This document shows positions 28,747 to 38,183 of a stretch of DNA of 64,000 nucleotides, one piece after another. The notes under the pieces are model-generated. The model saw only the letters and a list, made by a program, of their open reading frames with translations, was not told where the DNA came from and ran no database searches. The stretch is taken from contig JAJZGI010000002.1 of NCBI GenBank assembly GCA_021798575.1, positions 27,716 through 91,715 of the forward strand, given 5' to 3'. The DNA is from Pseudomonadota bacterium. Lineage in GTDB: Bacteria > Pseudomonadota > Alphaproteobacteria > Acetobacterales > Acetobacteraceae. Position 1 is the first letter of the stretch. Each line of letters opens with the position of its first letter. Both the position numbers and the translations under genes were made by a program.

Positions 28747-29514
28747 TTAGTTCAAGGCGCGCAGGGCGGCGGCGTGCAGCACCGGGTTCGCCGCCGCCAG
28801 CACCGAGCCATCGGCGCCGAGGCGCAGCGCGTTGCCGGACCAATCCGTCACCACGCCGCCCGCAGCTCGCACGACCGGGGCCAGCGCCGCCCAGTCCCAT
28901 GGCTTCAGATTACATTCCGCGACGATATCCACCTGGCCCAGGGCGAGCAGCCCGTAGGCGTAGGCATCGCCGCCCCAGTACACGCGCCGACACTGCGATT
29001 TCAGCCGGGCGAAGCGCGCCGCCTGCGTTGCGTCGAACATCTCAGGCGCGGTGGAGGAGAGTTCGGCCTCGGCCAGTTGCACGCCGAGCCGCGTGCCGAT
29101 GCGCCCGCCAAAAGGCCCGGTGAAACGCGCCGGGAAATCCCGCCCGCCGACCCAGCGCTCGCCCGTGACCGGCTGGTCGATGAAACCCAGCACCGGCACG
29201 CCATCCTCCAGCAGGCCCAGCAGGGTGCAGAAGCTCGGCCGCCCGGTGATGAAGGCGCGCGTGCCGTCGATCGGGTCGACCACCCAGACATGCCGGGCGG
29301 AGGCCTGGTGGGAGGGGGATTCCTCGCCGATGAAGCCGAACTGCGGGAATGCCTGTGCGAGCATCTGGCGGATCACCGCCTCCGCGCCCTTGTCCGCCAC
29401 GGTGACCGGGCTGGCATCGGGCTTTTGCTCGGCCAGGACGCCTGCGCGGAAATAGGGGCGGATGAGCGCGCCGCTGGCGTTAAGCGCCGCCTGTGCCGCC
29501 GCGATCAATTCCAT
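28747..29514 (-). CDS. hisN: Inositol-monophosphatase-family phosphatase, probably histidinol-phosphatase HisN
   Basis: Mg-dependent phosphatase of 255 residues with the metal sites GEES and VVDPIDGTRAFITG and the C-terminal WDWAALAPVVRAAGGVVTDW. The sequence around DPIDGTRAFITGRPSFCTLL and LKPWDWAAL is that of the HisN subgroup, which supplies the histidinol-phosphate phosphatase step in actinobacteria and alphaproteobacteria. IMPase or CysQ activity cannot be fully excluded. The start at 29514 is 2 nt after the cytochrome gene's stop; a longer upstream reading would run through that gene. Confidence 0.85.
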   Translation of the reverse strand: MELIAAAQAALNASGALIRPYFRAGVLAEQKPDASPVTVADKGAEAVIRQMLAQAFPQFGFIGEESPSHQASARHVWVVDPIDGTRAFITGRPSFCTLLGLLEDGVPVLGFIDQPVTGERWVGGRDFPARFTGPFGGRIGTRLGVQLAEAELSSTAPEMFDATQAARFARLKSQCRRVYWGGDAYAYGLLALGQVDIVAECNLKPWDWAALAPVVRAAGGVVTDWSGNALRLGADGSVLAAANPVLHAAALRALN

Positions 29515-29516
29515 CG

Positions 29517-30509
29517 TCAGGGGAGCTTCACCGGCGCGCCCGAATTCTGGTTCAGATAGGCGATCACGTCCGCCCGCGTCTGGGCGTCCTTGATGCCGGG
29601 ATAGGACATTGCGGTGCCCGGCGCGTAGGCCTGCGGGTCGGTCAGCCATTGGCTCAAAAGGTCCGGTGTCCAGACTTTGCCCGCCTTGGCCTGCACCGCC
29701 GAGGAATAGGTGAAGCCCGGCTGGGAGAATGATTTGGCGCCGACGATGCCGTAGAGATCGGGCCCGACCTGCGCGCCCGCACCCTTGGCCAGCGTGTGGC
29801 AGGCCGCGCATTGCTGCTGCACGAAGGCGTCACCGTTGCTGACATTGGCGCTGGCGAACATCGCCTTCATGCCCGGCGCGGGTGGCGGGGCGGCGGGTGT
29901 GGCGCTGGCGACCGCCGGGGCGGCGGATGGCGCGCTCGCCGCCTTGACCTGCGCGGCGGTGGGCAGCGGCAGCGGCTTGGCCGAGAGCGTGCGCAGATAG
30001 GCCACCACATCGGCGCGGGCCTGGGTGTTCTTAATGCCAGGATAGGACATCGCCGTGCCGGGGGCGAATTTCTGCGGGTCCGCCAGCCAGGCGTTGATAT
30101 TATCGTAATTCCAGTCGCCCTTGGCCTTGGCCGTGACCGCGCTGCTGTAGGTGAAGCCGGGGGTGCCGAACATCGGGCCGCCCAGCACCCCGTAGAGGTT
30201 GGGGCCGACACCCGCCCCGCCGCCCGCGACGTAGGTGTGGCAGGCGGCGCATTGCTGAGCCATGAAGGCGCTGCCCTTGGATATATCGGCGCTGGCCAGC
30301 AACGGGATGATGGAGGGCAGGCCGATGCTGGCCACTTTGGGCACGGTGGCTACGGCGAGGCCGATGAGCTTGATGGCGGGGCTGGACGGCGCAGAATCCG
30401 GCACGATGCTGTTGGCGATGCGGTTGGCACCCCAGAAGACCAGCCCGGCGGCCAGCAGCCCGGCGGCGATCTTGTTGCCCAGCAGACTGTCCTTGCCCGT
30501 TTTACTCAT
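29517..30509 (-). CDS. Membrane-anchored di-haem cytochrome c with tandem domains
   Basis: A 330-residue protein with an N-terminal membrane anchor (about residues 13-30), two class I cytochrome c domains and an Ala/Pro linker (about 180-212). Haem sites are C87-C90-H91 and C234-C237-H238, both CAACH, with Met ligands at 154 and 301 (GTAMSYPGIK in each). The domains are near duplicates (GFTYSSAV, APGTAMSYPGIK, RADV-AYL shared). Single-domain versions (CycM-like) pass electrons from the bc1 complex to oxidases. A tandem form is less usual. Partners are not encoded here. Confidence 0.92.
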   Translation of the reverse strand: MSKTGKDSLLGNKIAAGLLAAGLVFWGANRIANSIVPDSAPSSPAIKLIGLAVATVPKVASIGLPSIIPLLASADISKGSAFMAQQCAACHTYVAGGGAGVGPNLYGVLGGPMFGTPGFTYSSAVTAKAKGDWNYDNINAWLADPQKFAPGTAMSYPGIKNTQARADVVAYLRTLSAKPLPLPTAAQVKAASAPSAAPAVASATPAAPPPAPGMKAMFASANVSNGDAFVQQQCAACHTLAKGAGAQVGPDLYGIVGAKSFSQPGFTYSSAVQAKAGKVWTPDLLSQWLTDPQAYAPGTAMSYPGIKDAQTRADVIAYLNQNSGAPVKLP

Positions 30510-30589
30510 GCTTTCCTCATCCGCCTGATTGCGCTTCTCCCTATAGCGATTTAGGCCTGTGCGACAAGCAGCAGAGAGCGCCCCGTGAC

Positions 30590-31327
30590 GTGAACCCGAT
30601 CATCCTCATTCCCGCCCGCCTGGGCTCCACGCGCCTGCCGGGCAAGGTGCTGGCGGACATCGCCGGGCTGCCGATGATCGTGCGCGTGCTGCACCGCGCG
30701 CGCGAATCAGCGCTTGGCCCGGTGGCCGTGGCCTGCGGCGAACCCGAAATCGCCCGCGCGGTGCAGGCCGCCGGTGGCCGGGCGATCCTCACCGACCCGG
30801 ACCTGCCCTCGGGTTCGGACCGGATTTTCGCGGCGCTGAACGAGATCGACCCGGACCAGGCGCATGATGTGATCATCAATTTGCAGGGCGACCTGCCCGG
30901 CATCGACCCGGGTGACCTGAAATGCGTGCTGCGGCCGTTGCACGACCCGCGCCATGATATCGCCACACTGGTAGCGCCCATCACCCACGCGGAGGAGGCC
31001 GTTGCCGCCTCGGTTGTCAAATGCGTGTGCGCCTTCGCGCCGGGGGAGGATGTTGCGCCCGCGCTGTATTTCTCACGCAATGCCGTGCCCTCAGGCGAGG
31101 GTCCGCTCTGGCACCATATCGGCATCTATGCCTACCGCCGCGCGGCGTTGGCGCGCTTTGTCGCAGCACCGCCATCATTGCTGGAGCAGCGCGAGAGACT
31201 CGAACAGCTGCGGGCGCTGGAAATGGGGCTTGGCATCGGCGTGACGCGCATCGCGAAGGCGCCCTTTGGTGTGGACACGCCGGCGGATCTGGCGCAGGCC
31301 CGCATTGATCTGGGAGCAAAACCATGA
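30590..31327 (+). CDS. kdsB: 3-deoxy-manno-octulosonate cytidylyltransferase KdsB
   Basis: Activates KDO as CMP-KDO for lipopolysaccharide inner core synthesis. The 245-residue protein begins IILIPARLGSTRLPGKVLAD (nucleotide-binding loop), and has VINLQGDLPGIDP and SGSDRIFAALN. The start is GTG at 30590 and follows the family N-terminus exactly. Its end overlaps pheA by 4 nt. It is divergent from the cytochrome gene, with the promoters in the 80-bp gap. Confidence 0.95.
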   Translation: MNPIILIPARLGSTRLPGKVLADIAGLPMIVRVLHRARESALGPVAVACGEPEIARAVQAAGGRAILTDPDLPSGSDRIFAALNEIDPDQAHDVIINLQGDLPGIDPGDLKCVLRPLHDPRHDIATLVAPITHAEEAVAASVVKCVCAFAPGEDVAPALYFSRNAVPSGEGPLWHHIGIYAYRRAALARFVAAPPSLLEQRERLEQLRALEMGLGIGVTRIAKAPFGVDTPADLAQARIDLGAKP

Positions 31328-32178
31328 CCCGCATCGCCTTCCAGGGCCAGCCCGGCGCGTACTCGGACCTCGCCTGCCGGATTGCCTATCCGGAGATGAC
31401 CACCCTGCCCTGCGAGAGTTTCGAGGCGGCGATCGCCGCGGTGCGCGAAGGTGAGGCGGCGCTTGCGATGCTGCCGCCCGAGAATTCCATCGCCGGGCGG
31501 GTGGCGGACATGCACGCGCTGCTGCCCGGCAGCGGGTTGTTCATCATCGCCGAGAAGTTTCTGCGCGTGGAGCACTGCCTGCTCGCACCGATGGGCGCCA
31601 CTTTGGGGGGTATCCGGCGCGTCCATTCGCACCCGGTGGCGCTGGGCCAGGTGCGCGGGCTGATCCGCGAGCTGGGTGCTCGCGCCGTTGCGGAATATGA
31701 CACCGCCGGGGCGGCTGAAATTGTGGCGCGGCTGGCAAACCCCGAGGATGCCGCCATCGCCTCGTCGCTGGCCGCGGAATTGCACGGGCTGAGCATCCTG
31801 CGCCGCAATGTGGAGGATGCCGCGCACAACACCACGCGCTTCTATGTGATGGCCGCGGCACCGCAGGCACCACCGCCTGGCACGCCGGATGTGATGACCA
31901 GTTTCATATTCCGGGTACGTAACGTGCCAGCCGCGCTGTTCAAGGCGCTCGGCGGCTTTGCCACCAATGGCGTGAACATGACCAAGCTCGAGAGCTATAT
32001 GGTGGGTGGCACCTTCACCGCCACGCAGTTTCTGGCGGAGGTGGATGGCCACCCGGATGAGCCTGCGCTGCGCCTGGCGCTCGAGGAGCTGGCGTTCTTC
32101 TCGACCGAAATCAAGATCCTCGGCACGTACAGGGCCGACCCGTTCCGCGTGGCGCAGCGCTTGCCGGGGCACCTGTGA
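31324..32178 (+). CDS. pheA: Prephenate dehydratase
   Basis: Monofunctional enzyme of 284 residues that makes phenylpyruvate for phenylalanine synthesis. The catalytic domain has IAFQGQPGAYSDLACR, LPPENSIAGRV, HSHPVALGQ and the TTRFYVMA motif (Thr essential). An ACT domain from about residue 190 (TSFIFRVRNVPAALFKAL, NMTKLESYMV) should give feedback inhibition by phenylalanine. No chorismate mutase domain is fused. It is coupled to kdsB. Confidence 0.96.
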   Translation: MTRIAFQGQPGAYSDLACRIAYPEMTTLPCESFEAAIAAVREGEAALAMLPPENSIAGRVADMHALLPGSGLFIIAEKFLRVEHCLLAPMGATLGGIRRVHSHPVALGQVRGLIRELGARAVAEYDTAGAAEIVARLANPEDAAIASSLAAELHGLSILRRNVEDAAHNTTRFYVMAAAPQAPPPGTPDVMTSFIFRVRNVPAALFKALGGFATNGVNMTKLESYMVGGTFTATQFLAEVDGHPDEPALRLALEELAFFSTEIKILGTYRADPFRVAQRLPGHL

Positions 32179-32978
32179 TGCGGCAAGCTCAGCCCATGCT
32201 GCCGACATTTTTTATCAGCCATGGCTCGCCGATGATGGCGCTGATGGACACGCAGGCGCGGCGGTTCCTGGAATCGCTCGCCACACACACACCTCGGCCA
32301 AGGGCGATTGTGATCGCCTCCGCGCATTGGGAGACACCGGGCCCGATGGTGAGCGCGCCGGCGCGCAACGATACGATCCATGATTTCTACGGCTTTCCGC
32401 CGGCTTTATACGCGCTGCGCTACCCGGCGCCCGGCGATGCCGCGCTGGCGGGCGAGATCGCGAGGATGCTGGCGGATGCTGGCCTGGCCTGCGGGATAGA
32501 CCAGACCCGGGGGCTGGACCACGGCGCCTGGGTGCCGCTGCTGCTGGCCTACCCGAAGGCGGATATTCCGGTGCTGCAACTCTCCCTGCAACGGCGTGGC
32601 GGGCCCGCGCATCATCTGGCGCTGGGTGCGGCGCTGCGGGGCCTGCGGGACTCCGGCGTGCTGGTGATCGGCAGCGGCAGCTTCACGCATGATATCGCCC
32701 GCGCCAAAAGCGGCATGGCGGCTGTCGATGCGCCCGAGCCCGCGGATATCACCGAATTTTCCGACTGGATGGACCATGCCATCCGCACCGCTGATGTAAC
32801 CGCGTTGCTGGAGTACCGCAGGCTGGCGCCCTATGCCGCCACGCACCACCCGACCGAGGAGCATCTGCTGCCCTTGTTTGTCGCCATGGGTGCGGCGGCG
32901 AAAAAACCCACCGCCGTGCGGCTGCACAGCTCCACCGAGTTCAGCTTCTTCCGCATGGATTGCTATGCTTTTTCATAA
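32178..32978 (+). CDS. LigB/DODA-type extradiol ring-cleavage dioxygenase family protein
   Basis: A 266-residue class III extradiol dioxygenase homologue (YgiD/DOPA dioxygenase group). It has the metal-site motifs FFISHGSPMMAL, IASAHWETPG, GLDHGAWVPLLLAYP and GSFTHDIARA. Family members cleave catechols using Fe(II) or Zn(II), but physiological substrates are mostly unknown. A GTG at 32175 is an alternative start, and a shorter protein could begin at 32196. Its 3' end overlaps the convergent transporter gene by 6 nt. Confidence 0.88.
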   Translation: MRQAQPMLPTFFISHGSPMMALMDTQARRFLESLATHTPRPRAIVIASAHWETPGPMVSAPARNDTIHDFYGFPPALYALRYPAPGDAALAGEIARMLADAGLACGIDQTRGLDHGAWVPLLLAYPKADIPVLQLSLQRRGGPAHHLALGAALRGLRDSGVLVIGSGSFTHDIARAKSGMAAVDAPEPADITEFSDWMDHAIRTADVTALLEYRRLAPYAATHHPTEEHLLPLFVAMGAAAKKPTAVRLHSSTEFSFFRMDCYAFS

Positions 32979-34193
32979 AGCTGCCTCCCCGGCCATGGAG
33001 ACATCGCGCGCCTCCGGGCCGAAGATCATCAGCGCGATCAGCACCACCGCGACCACGCCCGCGACCAGCATGAGGGCGAAGCCGTAGTCCCCGCCGTGAT
33101 GCTGGGCGATGCTGGCCTGGAGCGGCGCGTTGAACGCGGCCAGGAAGTTGCCGAGCTGGTAGACGAAACCGGGGAATGTGCCGCGGATTTGCGGTGGCGA
33201 AAGCTCGTTCAGATGCACCGGCACCACGCCCCACGCGCCCTGCACGGCGAATTGCATGAAGAACGCCGCCAGCGCGATCTCGACCGGGGTGGTGCCGTGC
33301 GACCAGAAATAGAGCACCGCGAGCGAGAGCAGGCAGGCCGCGATGATCGCGGCACGGCGGCCGATTTTCTGGCTGAGCAGGCCAAAGCCGATGCCGCCCA
33401 GCACCGCGCCGACATTGTAGATCAGGCTGATATTGGTGATCTCGGCACCGCTGAAATGCAACTGCCTGCCCAGGAATAATTTTGGATAGATATCCTGCGT
33501 GCCGTGCGAGAAGAAGTTGAACGCCGCCATCATCAGCACGCCGTAGACCACCAGGCGGATGTTCTGGCGCAGAATTAGCAGCGTGGAACGCCGGGGTGCG
33601 GCTTTGATCTGCCGGAAGACCGGACTCTCCTCGATCTGCGAATTGATGAAGAAGATCAGCAGCGCCGGGGCGGCGCCGATGAAAAACATGCCGCGCCAGC
33701 CGAGCGCGTGGTAGCCGAAGCCGAATAATAAAGTCGCCAGGAAATAGCCCGAGGGATAGCCCGCCTGCAGCACGCCAGAGACCCAGCCGCGCCAGTGCGC
33801 CGGGATACTCTCCATGGCGAGCGACGTGCCCACACCCCACTCCCCGCCCATCGCCACGCCGAAGGCGGCGCGAATGATGAGGAACGAGACGAAGGAGAAT
33901 GAAAAGCCGCTCGCGGCCTCGAAAAATGCGTACAGGAAGACGACCAGCATGAGCACCGGCTTGCGGCCATATTTATCGGCCAGACGCCCGAAGATGAACG
34001 CGCCCACGGCGCGCGTGGCCAGCGTGAGGGTGATGGCGAAGGTGATGGCGGTGATGGAGACGCCGAAGGTTTTCGCGACGTCATCGAACGTGAAGATGAG
34101 GATGAAAAAGTCGAAGGAATCCAAAGTCCAGCTCAAATACGCGGCGATGACGGCGTTGCGCGCGCGCTGGTTATTCCCGGTTTTGCTGCCCAC
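32973..34193 (-). CDS. MFS transporter, SHS (lactate/carboxylate) type
   Basis: Twelve-helix symporter of 406 residues. SWTLDSFDFFILIFTFDDVA in helix 1, GRLADKYGRKPVLM, GVAMGGEWGVGTSLAMES and FNFFSHGTQDIYPKLF are those of the SHS/NanT-like branch that imports monocarboxylates such as lactate or pyruvate. The substrate is inferred from resemblance only. It lies between convergent genes and the tRNA, so it is probably monocistronic. Confidence 0.88.
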   Translation of the reverse strand: MGSKTGNNQRARNAVIAAYLSWTLDSFDFFILIFTFDDVAKTFGVSITAITFAITLTLATRAVGAFIFGRLADKYGRKPVLMLVVFLYAFFEAASGFSFSFVSFLIIRAAFGVAMGGEWGVGTSLAMESIPAHWRGWVSGVLQAGYPSGYFLATLLFGFGYHALGWRGMFFIGAAPALLIFFINSQIEESPVFRQIKAAPRRSTLLILRQNIRLVVYGVLMMAAFNFFSHGTQDIYPKLFLGRQLHFSGAEITNISLIYNVGAVLGGIGFGLLSQKIGRRAAIIAACLLSLAVLYFWSHGTTPVEIALAAFFMQFAVQGAWGVVPVHLNELSPPQIRGTFPGFVYQLGNFLAAFNAPLQASIAQHHGGDYGFALMLVAGVVAVVLIALMIFGPEARDVSMAGEAAL

Positions 34194-34255
34194 CAGACCC
34201 GCCCCCCGAATGCTGCGCGGCAGTCTGCCAGGAGAGATCTACCGGCACAACCGGA

Positions 34256-34333
34256 TGGTCGGAGTGAGAGGATTCGAACCTCCGGCCCCTGCGTTCCGAA
34301 CACAGTACTCTAACCAGGCTGAGCTACACTCCG
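34256..34333 (-). tRNA. tRNA-Pro (anticodon CGG)
   Basis: Read on the minus strand: acceptor CGGAGTG pairs with CACTCCG, the D arm is GCTC...GAGT, the anticodon stem CTGTG/CGCAG encloses TTCGGAA (anticodon CGG, reading CCG), and the T arm GGAGG-TTCGAAT-CCTCT is followed by A and an encoded CCA. All arms fold, with only G-T wobbles. CCG should be a frequent proline codon in this high-GC genome. Confidence 0.95.
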
Positions 34334-34446
34334 TGGGGCCACCCTATAGCGGAAGCCGCGCCCGGGCCGCAAGATGCCAGACCTAGGCGCGGTGCAACCG
34401 GCGGAACTATTCGCCAAAGCGGCAATTTATATGTTACACGCAGGAA

Positions 34447-35244
34447 ATGTGTGTGAAATGTGACTTCAACCGCCGGGGTTTTGGCCGGCTTGGGCTCGGG
34501 CTGGCGGCGGCGTCCCTGCTGCGGGCGCGGGCGCGGGCGGATACAAGCCTGCCGCTGGTGATGATCGACCCTGGCCATGGCGGGGAAGACCCGGGCGCTA
34601 TCGCGCCGGATGGGCTGTTCGAGAAGCATATCACCCTAGCCACCGGCCTCACGCTGCGCGAGACGCTGCTGGCGACGGGGCGCTACCGCGTCGGCATGAC
34701 GCGCTCCACCGATATCTATGTTACGTTGCAGGGCCGCGTGGCGGATGCCGTCGCCACCGGGGCCAACCTGTACCTCGCGCTGCATTGCGACCATCTGCCG
34801 TTTGCCGGCCTGCGCGGCGCCTCGGTGTTCACTTTGTCCAACACCGCGTCTGACGCGCTGGCCGCCGGGATCGCGACCGACGAGAACGGCGTGGATAACG
34901 GCCCGGCGCAGGATTTCAACGGCGTGTCCCCGCAGGTTGCAGGCATTCTGGCGAGCCTGGAGACCAGGGCGACCCGGCTTGGCTCCAACACGCTGGCGCA
35001 GGATATCCAGTCCTCCTTCACCGGAATTGTTCCGCTGCTGCCGGACCCGCACCGCAGCGCCAATTTCGCGGTGCTGCGCGACCCCTCGACCCCCAGCGCG
35101 CTGCTCGAGATGGGGTGCCTGAGCAACCCGCTGGATGAGGCGCTGCTGAAGAACCCGGCGCACCGGGAGATGATCGCGCAGCGGCTCACCGACGCGATCG
35201 ACCTGTATTTCGCGAACCACACGGATTACCGGCTGGCGGGCTGA
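34447..35244 (+). CDS. N-acetylmuramoyl-L-alanine amidase (Amidase_3), Tat-exported
   Basis: Zinc peptidoglycan amidase of 265 residues that separates daughter-cell walls. A twin-arginine signal (NRRGFGRLGLGLAAASLL, about residues 8-26) precedes the catalytic domain: zinc ligands in MIDPGHGGEDPGA (His), LFEKHITLA (Glu) and ALHCDHLP (His), with the catalytic Glu in LLEMGCLSN. It resembles E. coli AmiA/AmiC, which are also Tat substrates, without the AMIN domain. GTG 34453 has better ribosome-site spacing (AGGA at 7 nt) than ATG 34447. Confidence 0.92.
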   Translation: MCVKCDFNRRGFGRLGLGLAAASLLRARARADTSLPLVMIDPGHGGEDPGAIAPDGLFEKHITLATGLTLRETLLATGRYRVGMTRSTDIYVTLQGRVADAVATGANLYLALHCDHLPFAGLRGASVFTLSNTASDALAAGIATDENGVDNGPAQDFNGVSPQVAGILASLETRATRLGSNTLAQDIQSSFTGIVPLLPDPHRSANFAVLRDPSTPSALLEMGCLSNPLDEALLKNPAHREMIAQRLTDAIDLYFANHTDYRLAG

Positions 35245-35251
35245 GCGGGTT

Positions 35252-36886
35252 TCATCCGGCTTTGGGCAGGCGGATGACAAACCGCGCGCCGATGATGGCG
35301 CCTGTCTCGTCGCGCCGGTTCTCCGCCGAGATGCGCCCCTGATGGGCCTCGATGATCTGCCGCGAGATCGAGAGGCCGAGGCCGGAATGGCTGCCGAACT
35401 GCTCGCTCTGTGGACGCTCGGAGTAGAACCGGCCGAAAATATCGTCGAGCTTGCCGTCGGGGATGCCGGGGCCCTCATCCTCCACCGCCAGTTCCACCAG
35501 GCCGCCTGTCTCGCGGCCACGAAGATGGATATTCGCACCCGGCGGGCTGAAGGAGACGGCGTTGCCGATGAGATTGCGCAGCACCTGCACCAGCCGGTGC
35601 TCTGAACCACGCACGAACAGGCCGCCGGCCGGTGCGTCCAGCAGCATCAGCGGGCCGCCGTCGCGGCGTGTGGTCTCGTGGATTTCCACCAGCGTCGCCA
35701 GGATCCGCGCCAGATCCACCACCTCCGGCGCTGACCGCGAGAGCTCTGAATCCAGCCGGGAGCTGTCCGAGATATCGGTGATCAGCCGGTCGAGCCGCGC
35801 GACATCCTGGGTGATGATGGCGAGCAGCCGGGTGGCCCGCGTTGGGTCCTCCACGCGCGCCAGGGTTTCGATCGCCGAGCGGATGGAAGACAATGGGTTT
35901 TTGATCTCATGGGAGACATCGGCGGCAAACTGCTCGATCGCGTCCATCCGCGCCCATAGAGCTTTCGTGGAATCATCGAGGGCGCGCGCCAGCGTGCCGA
36001 TCTCGTCGTTGCGACCGCTAATCGAATCGGGGATCGCCTGGCTGCGCGCCCTGCCCTCGCGCATCAGGGCCGCGGCATTGGCGAGGCGCTGGATCGGCCG
36101 GGCGAGCGTGCGCGCGAGATAGAGCGAGACGATCACCGTGAGCGCTAGCGCCAGCGCGAACAGCCCGAGAATGGAGATCCGCACCGCGAACACCGCCGCG
36201 TCCACCTCGCTCGCCTCGCGCGTCAGCAGCACGGTGCCGACATTCTGCTGCGCATCCAGGATCGGCTCGGCCACCGTGATCAGCAGTTGGCCCTGCGCGT
36301 CCCGGCGCACGAAAGGGGGTGTCTCCTGGTTCGGCGTGCTGCTGGTGAGTTGCAGCGCCTCGCGCGGGTCGGGCTGCCAGCCCAGCGTATCCGGGTTTTC
36401 ACCCGCACCGGAGCCGACCATGCCGGACTCGTCTTCATCGCTCGCCACCACCGAGCCCGACAGATGGTCGTACACGAAGCTGACGAACCGGTTAAAAAAA
36501 CCGGGCGGCGGCGGGGCGGCCAGCGGCTCGGTGATGATCGCGCCGCCAGGCCCAGGATGCACGCGCGAGTTGGCGAGCACCTCGCCATCCGGCCCATAGA
36601 TCATCGCCTGCGCGTTGGGCGTGGGCTCGGTGAGCTGATAGAGCAATGGTTGTGCGAGGTTGGGGTCGATGGTCGGCTGCCCGCCGGCGTTGTTCTGCAC
36701 GGCGGTCTGGGAGATCGCCCCGGCATAGATGCGCGCCTGCTCGCGCAGGGCGGAGACCTCAGCGGTGAGCAGCCCCTGCTGGTATTGGTCCAGGTAGAAC
36801 AGCGCCGCGAAGATCAGCGCCACCGGCAGCAGATTGACGAGCAGGATATCGCGCAGCAGGCGTGACAGGCGGGGTTTTTTGGGCAT
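35252..36886 (-). CDS. chvG: Sensor histidine kinase ChvG
   Basis: Membrane kinase of 544 residues: helix 1 at about 14-32, a periplasmic sensor of about 200 residues, helix 2 at about 236-258, HAMP (about 260-312), HisKA with H326 in FAADVSHEIKNPLSSI, and HATPase_c (LRNLIGNAVSFSPPG, DEGPGIPDGK, SGLGLSISRQIIEAH). With ChvI it forms the alphaproteobacterial envelope-stress/acid-sensing system. The gene order chvI-chvG with pckA next to it is the conserved one. ChvI is 9 nt upstream. Confidence 0.94.
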   Translation of the reverse strand: MPKKPRLSRLLRDILLVNLLPVALIFAALFYLDQYQQGLLTAEVSALREQARIYAGAISQTAVQNNAGGQPTIDPNLAQPLLYQLTEPTPNAQAMIYGPDGEVLANSRVHPGPGGAIITEPLAAPPPPGFFNRFVSFVYDHLSGSVVASDEDESGMVGSGAGENPDTLGWQPDPREALQLTSSTPNQETPPFVRRDAQGQLLITVAEPILDAQQNVGTVLLTREASEVDAAVFAVRISILGLFALALALTVIVSLYLARTLARPIQRLANAAALMREGRARSQAIPDSISGRNDEIGTLARALDDSTKALWARMDAIEQFAADVSHEIKNPLSSIRSAIETLARVEDPTRATRLLAIITQDVARLDRLITDISDSSRLDSELSRSAPEVVDLARILATLVEIHETTRRDGGPLMLLDAPAGGLFVRGSEHRLVQVLRNLIGNAVSFSPPGANIHLRGRETGGLVELAVEDEGPGIPDGKLDDIFGRFYSERPQSEQFGSHSGLGLSISRQIIEAHQGRISAENRRDETGAIIGARFVIRLPKAG

Positions 36887-36895
36887 CTGGCGGGC

Positions 36896-37609
36896 TTAAG
36901 CTTCCTTGTAGCGATAGCCTATCCCGTACAGCGTCTCGATCTGGTCAAACGTGTCGTCCTCGGCGCGGAATTTCCGCCGCAGGCGCTTGACGTGGCTGTC
37001 GATCGTGCGGTCGTCTACATAGACATTTTCGCCGTAGGCGGCGTCGATCAGCTGGTCGCGCGATTTCACCATGCCGGGGCGCTGCGCCAGCGACTTCACG
37101 AGCAGGAACTCGGTGACCGTGAGCTGGATATCCAGCCCCTTCCAGAGGCATTGATGCTTGGTCTCATCCAGCGTGAGGTGCCCGCGGGTGAGCACGCTGG
37201 CGGGGGCCGCGCCGGAGGCCTCGGCGCGCGAGGCCTCATTGCGCCGCAGCAGCGCGCGAATGCGCTCCAGCAGCAGCCGCTGGCTGAACGGCTTGGTGAT
37301 ATAGTCATCGGCGCCCAGGCGCAGGCCCATCAGCTCGTCCAGCTCGTCATCCTTGCTGGTGAGGAAGATGACCGGCATGGCGGAGCGGGCGCGCAGCTTC
37401 TGCAACAGCTCCATCCCATCCATGCGCGGCATCTTGATATCCAGCACCGCGAGGTCCACCGGCTTGGCGAGCAGCGCCTGGAGCGCCGATTCGCCGTCCG
37501 TGTAGGTTCGCACGGCAAACCCCTCCTGCTCCAGGGTCATCTGCACCGAGGTGAGGATGTTGCGGTCGTCATCGACCAGGGCGATGGTATGTTTCATTTG
37601 TGGGCTCAT
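36896..37609 (-). CDS. chvI: Response regulator ChvI (OmpR/PhoB type)
   Basis: A 237-residue regulator with a receiver domain ([11 protein letters not shown], phosphoacceptor D57 in [13 protein letters not shown], switch Lys in FLTSKDDE) and a winged-helix DNA-binding domain ending [20 protein letters not shown]. An in-frame ATG at 37597 ([11 protein letters not shown]) matches relatives better and may be the real start. In Agrobacterium and rhizobia it controls acid response, exopolysaccharide and cell envelope genes. It is divergent from the HugZ-like gene, with 43 bp for both promoters. Confidence 0.94.
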   Translation of the reverse strand: MSPQMKHTIALVDDDRNILTSVQMTLEQEGFAVRTYTDGESALQALLAKPVDLAVLDIKMPRMDGMELLQKLRARSAMPVIFLTSKDDELDELMGLRLGADDYITKPFSQRLLLERIRALLRRNEASRAEASGAAPASVLTRGHLTLDETKHQCLWKGLDIQLTVTEFLLVKSLAQRPGMVKSRDQLIDAAYGENVYVDDRTIDSHVKRLRRKFRAEDDTFDQIETLYGIGYRYKEA

Positions 37610-37652
37610 ATCTACCTGAAAATCATGAATTACAGCCTGGAGTGACCGGATT

Positions 37653-38138
37653 ATGGCGGCAAATCAAGCCCAGAATTTTTACGCCCCGGCGGCGGGCCTA
37701 CTGCTGGGGGCTCGCGTGGCCACGCTTGCAACCTCGGCGGGCGATGTACCGCACGCCGCGCTGGTTACGCCAGCCGTGGGACCGGAAGGCTGGCCAGTGC
37801 TGCTGCTCTCCGAGCTCTCGGCCCACACCAGGCAGCTGCGCCAGAACCCGGCCTGCGCCCTGCTGGTGGTGGGTGTGGCCCGGGACGAGAACCCGCAGAC
37901 CGCGCCCCGGCTCACGCTCAGCGGCGCGGCCCGGCCCACGGACGACGCGCGGGCCGCCGCCCGGTTTTTGCAGATTCACCCCTATGCGGAACAATATGCC
38001 GGGTTCGCTGATTTCAACCTCTGGGAGCTGCGCGTGCGGGCCGCGCACTATGTCGGCGGTTTTGCCGCCGCCGCCGCGCTCGATATTACCGCATTGCAAC
38101 ATGAAATTAAATTGGCCTGGAGCACTGGGGATGGTTGA
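37653..38138 (+). CDS. Short HugZ/pyridoxamine-phosphate-oxidase-like flavoprotein
   Basis: A 161-residue split-barrel FMN-binding protein: [48 protein letters not shown] and [11 protein letters not shown] are the HugZ group signatures. HugZ proteins degrade haem, but this one lacks the C-terminal DUF2470 domain. The role is therefore uncertain: haem, flavin or F420-like binding. Such short forms are common beside chvI in alphaproteobacteria. About 45 bp separate it from the first possible pckA start. Confidence 0.85.
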   Translation: MAANQAQNFYAPAAGLLLGARVATLATSAGDVPHAALVTPAVGPEGWPVLLLSELSAHTRQLRQNPACALLVVGVARDENPQTAPRLTLSGAARPTDDARAAARFLQIHPYAEQYAGFADFNLWELRVRAAHYVGGFAAAAALDITALQHEIKLAWSTGDG

Positions 38139-38183
38139 TGCATTCATGCGGCCTGCTTATGAATTATAAGTGAAATACTGGAA

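Noticed and set aside
34256..34333. The tRNA-Pro gene as an integration site of a mobile element
   Set aside because: No integrase gene and no direct repeat of the tRNA 3' end were seen on either side.
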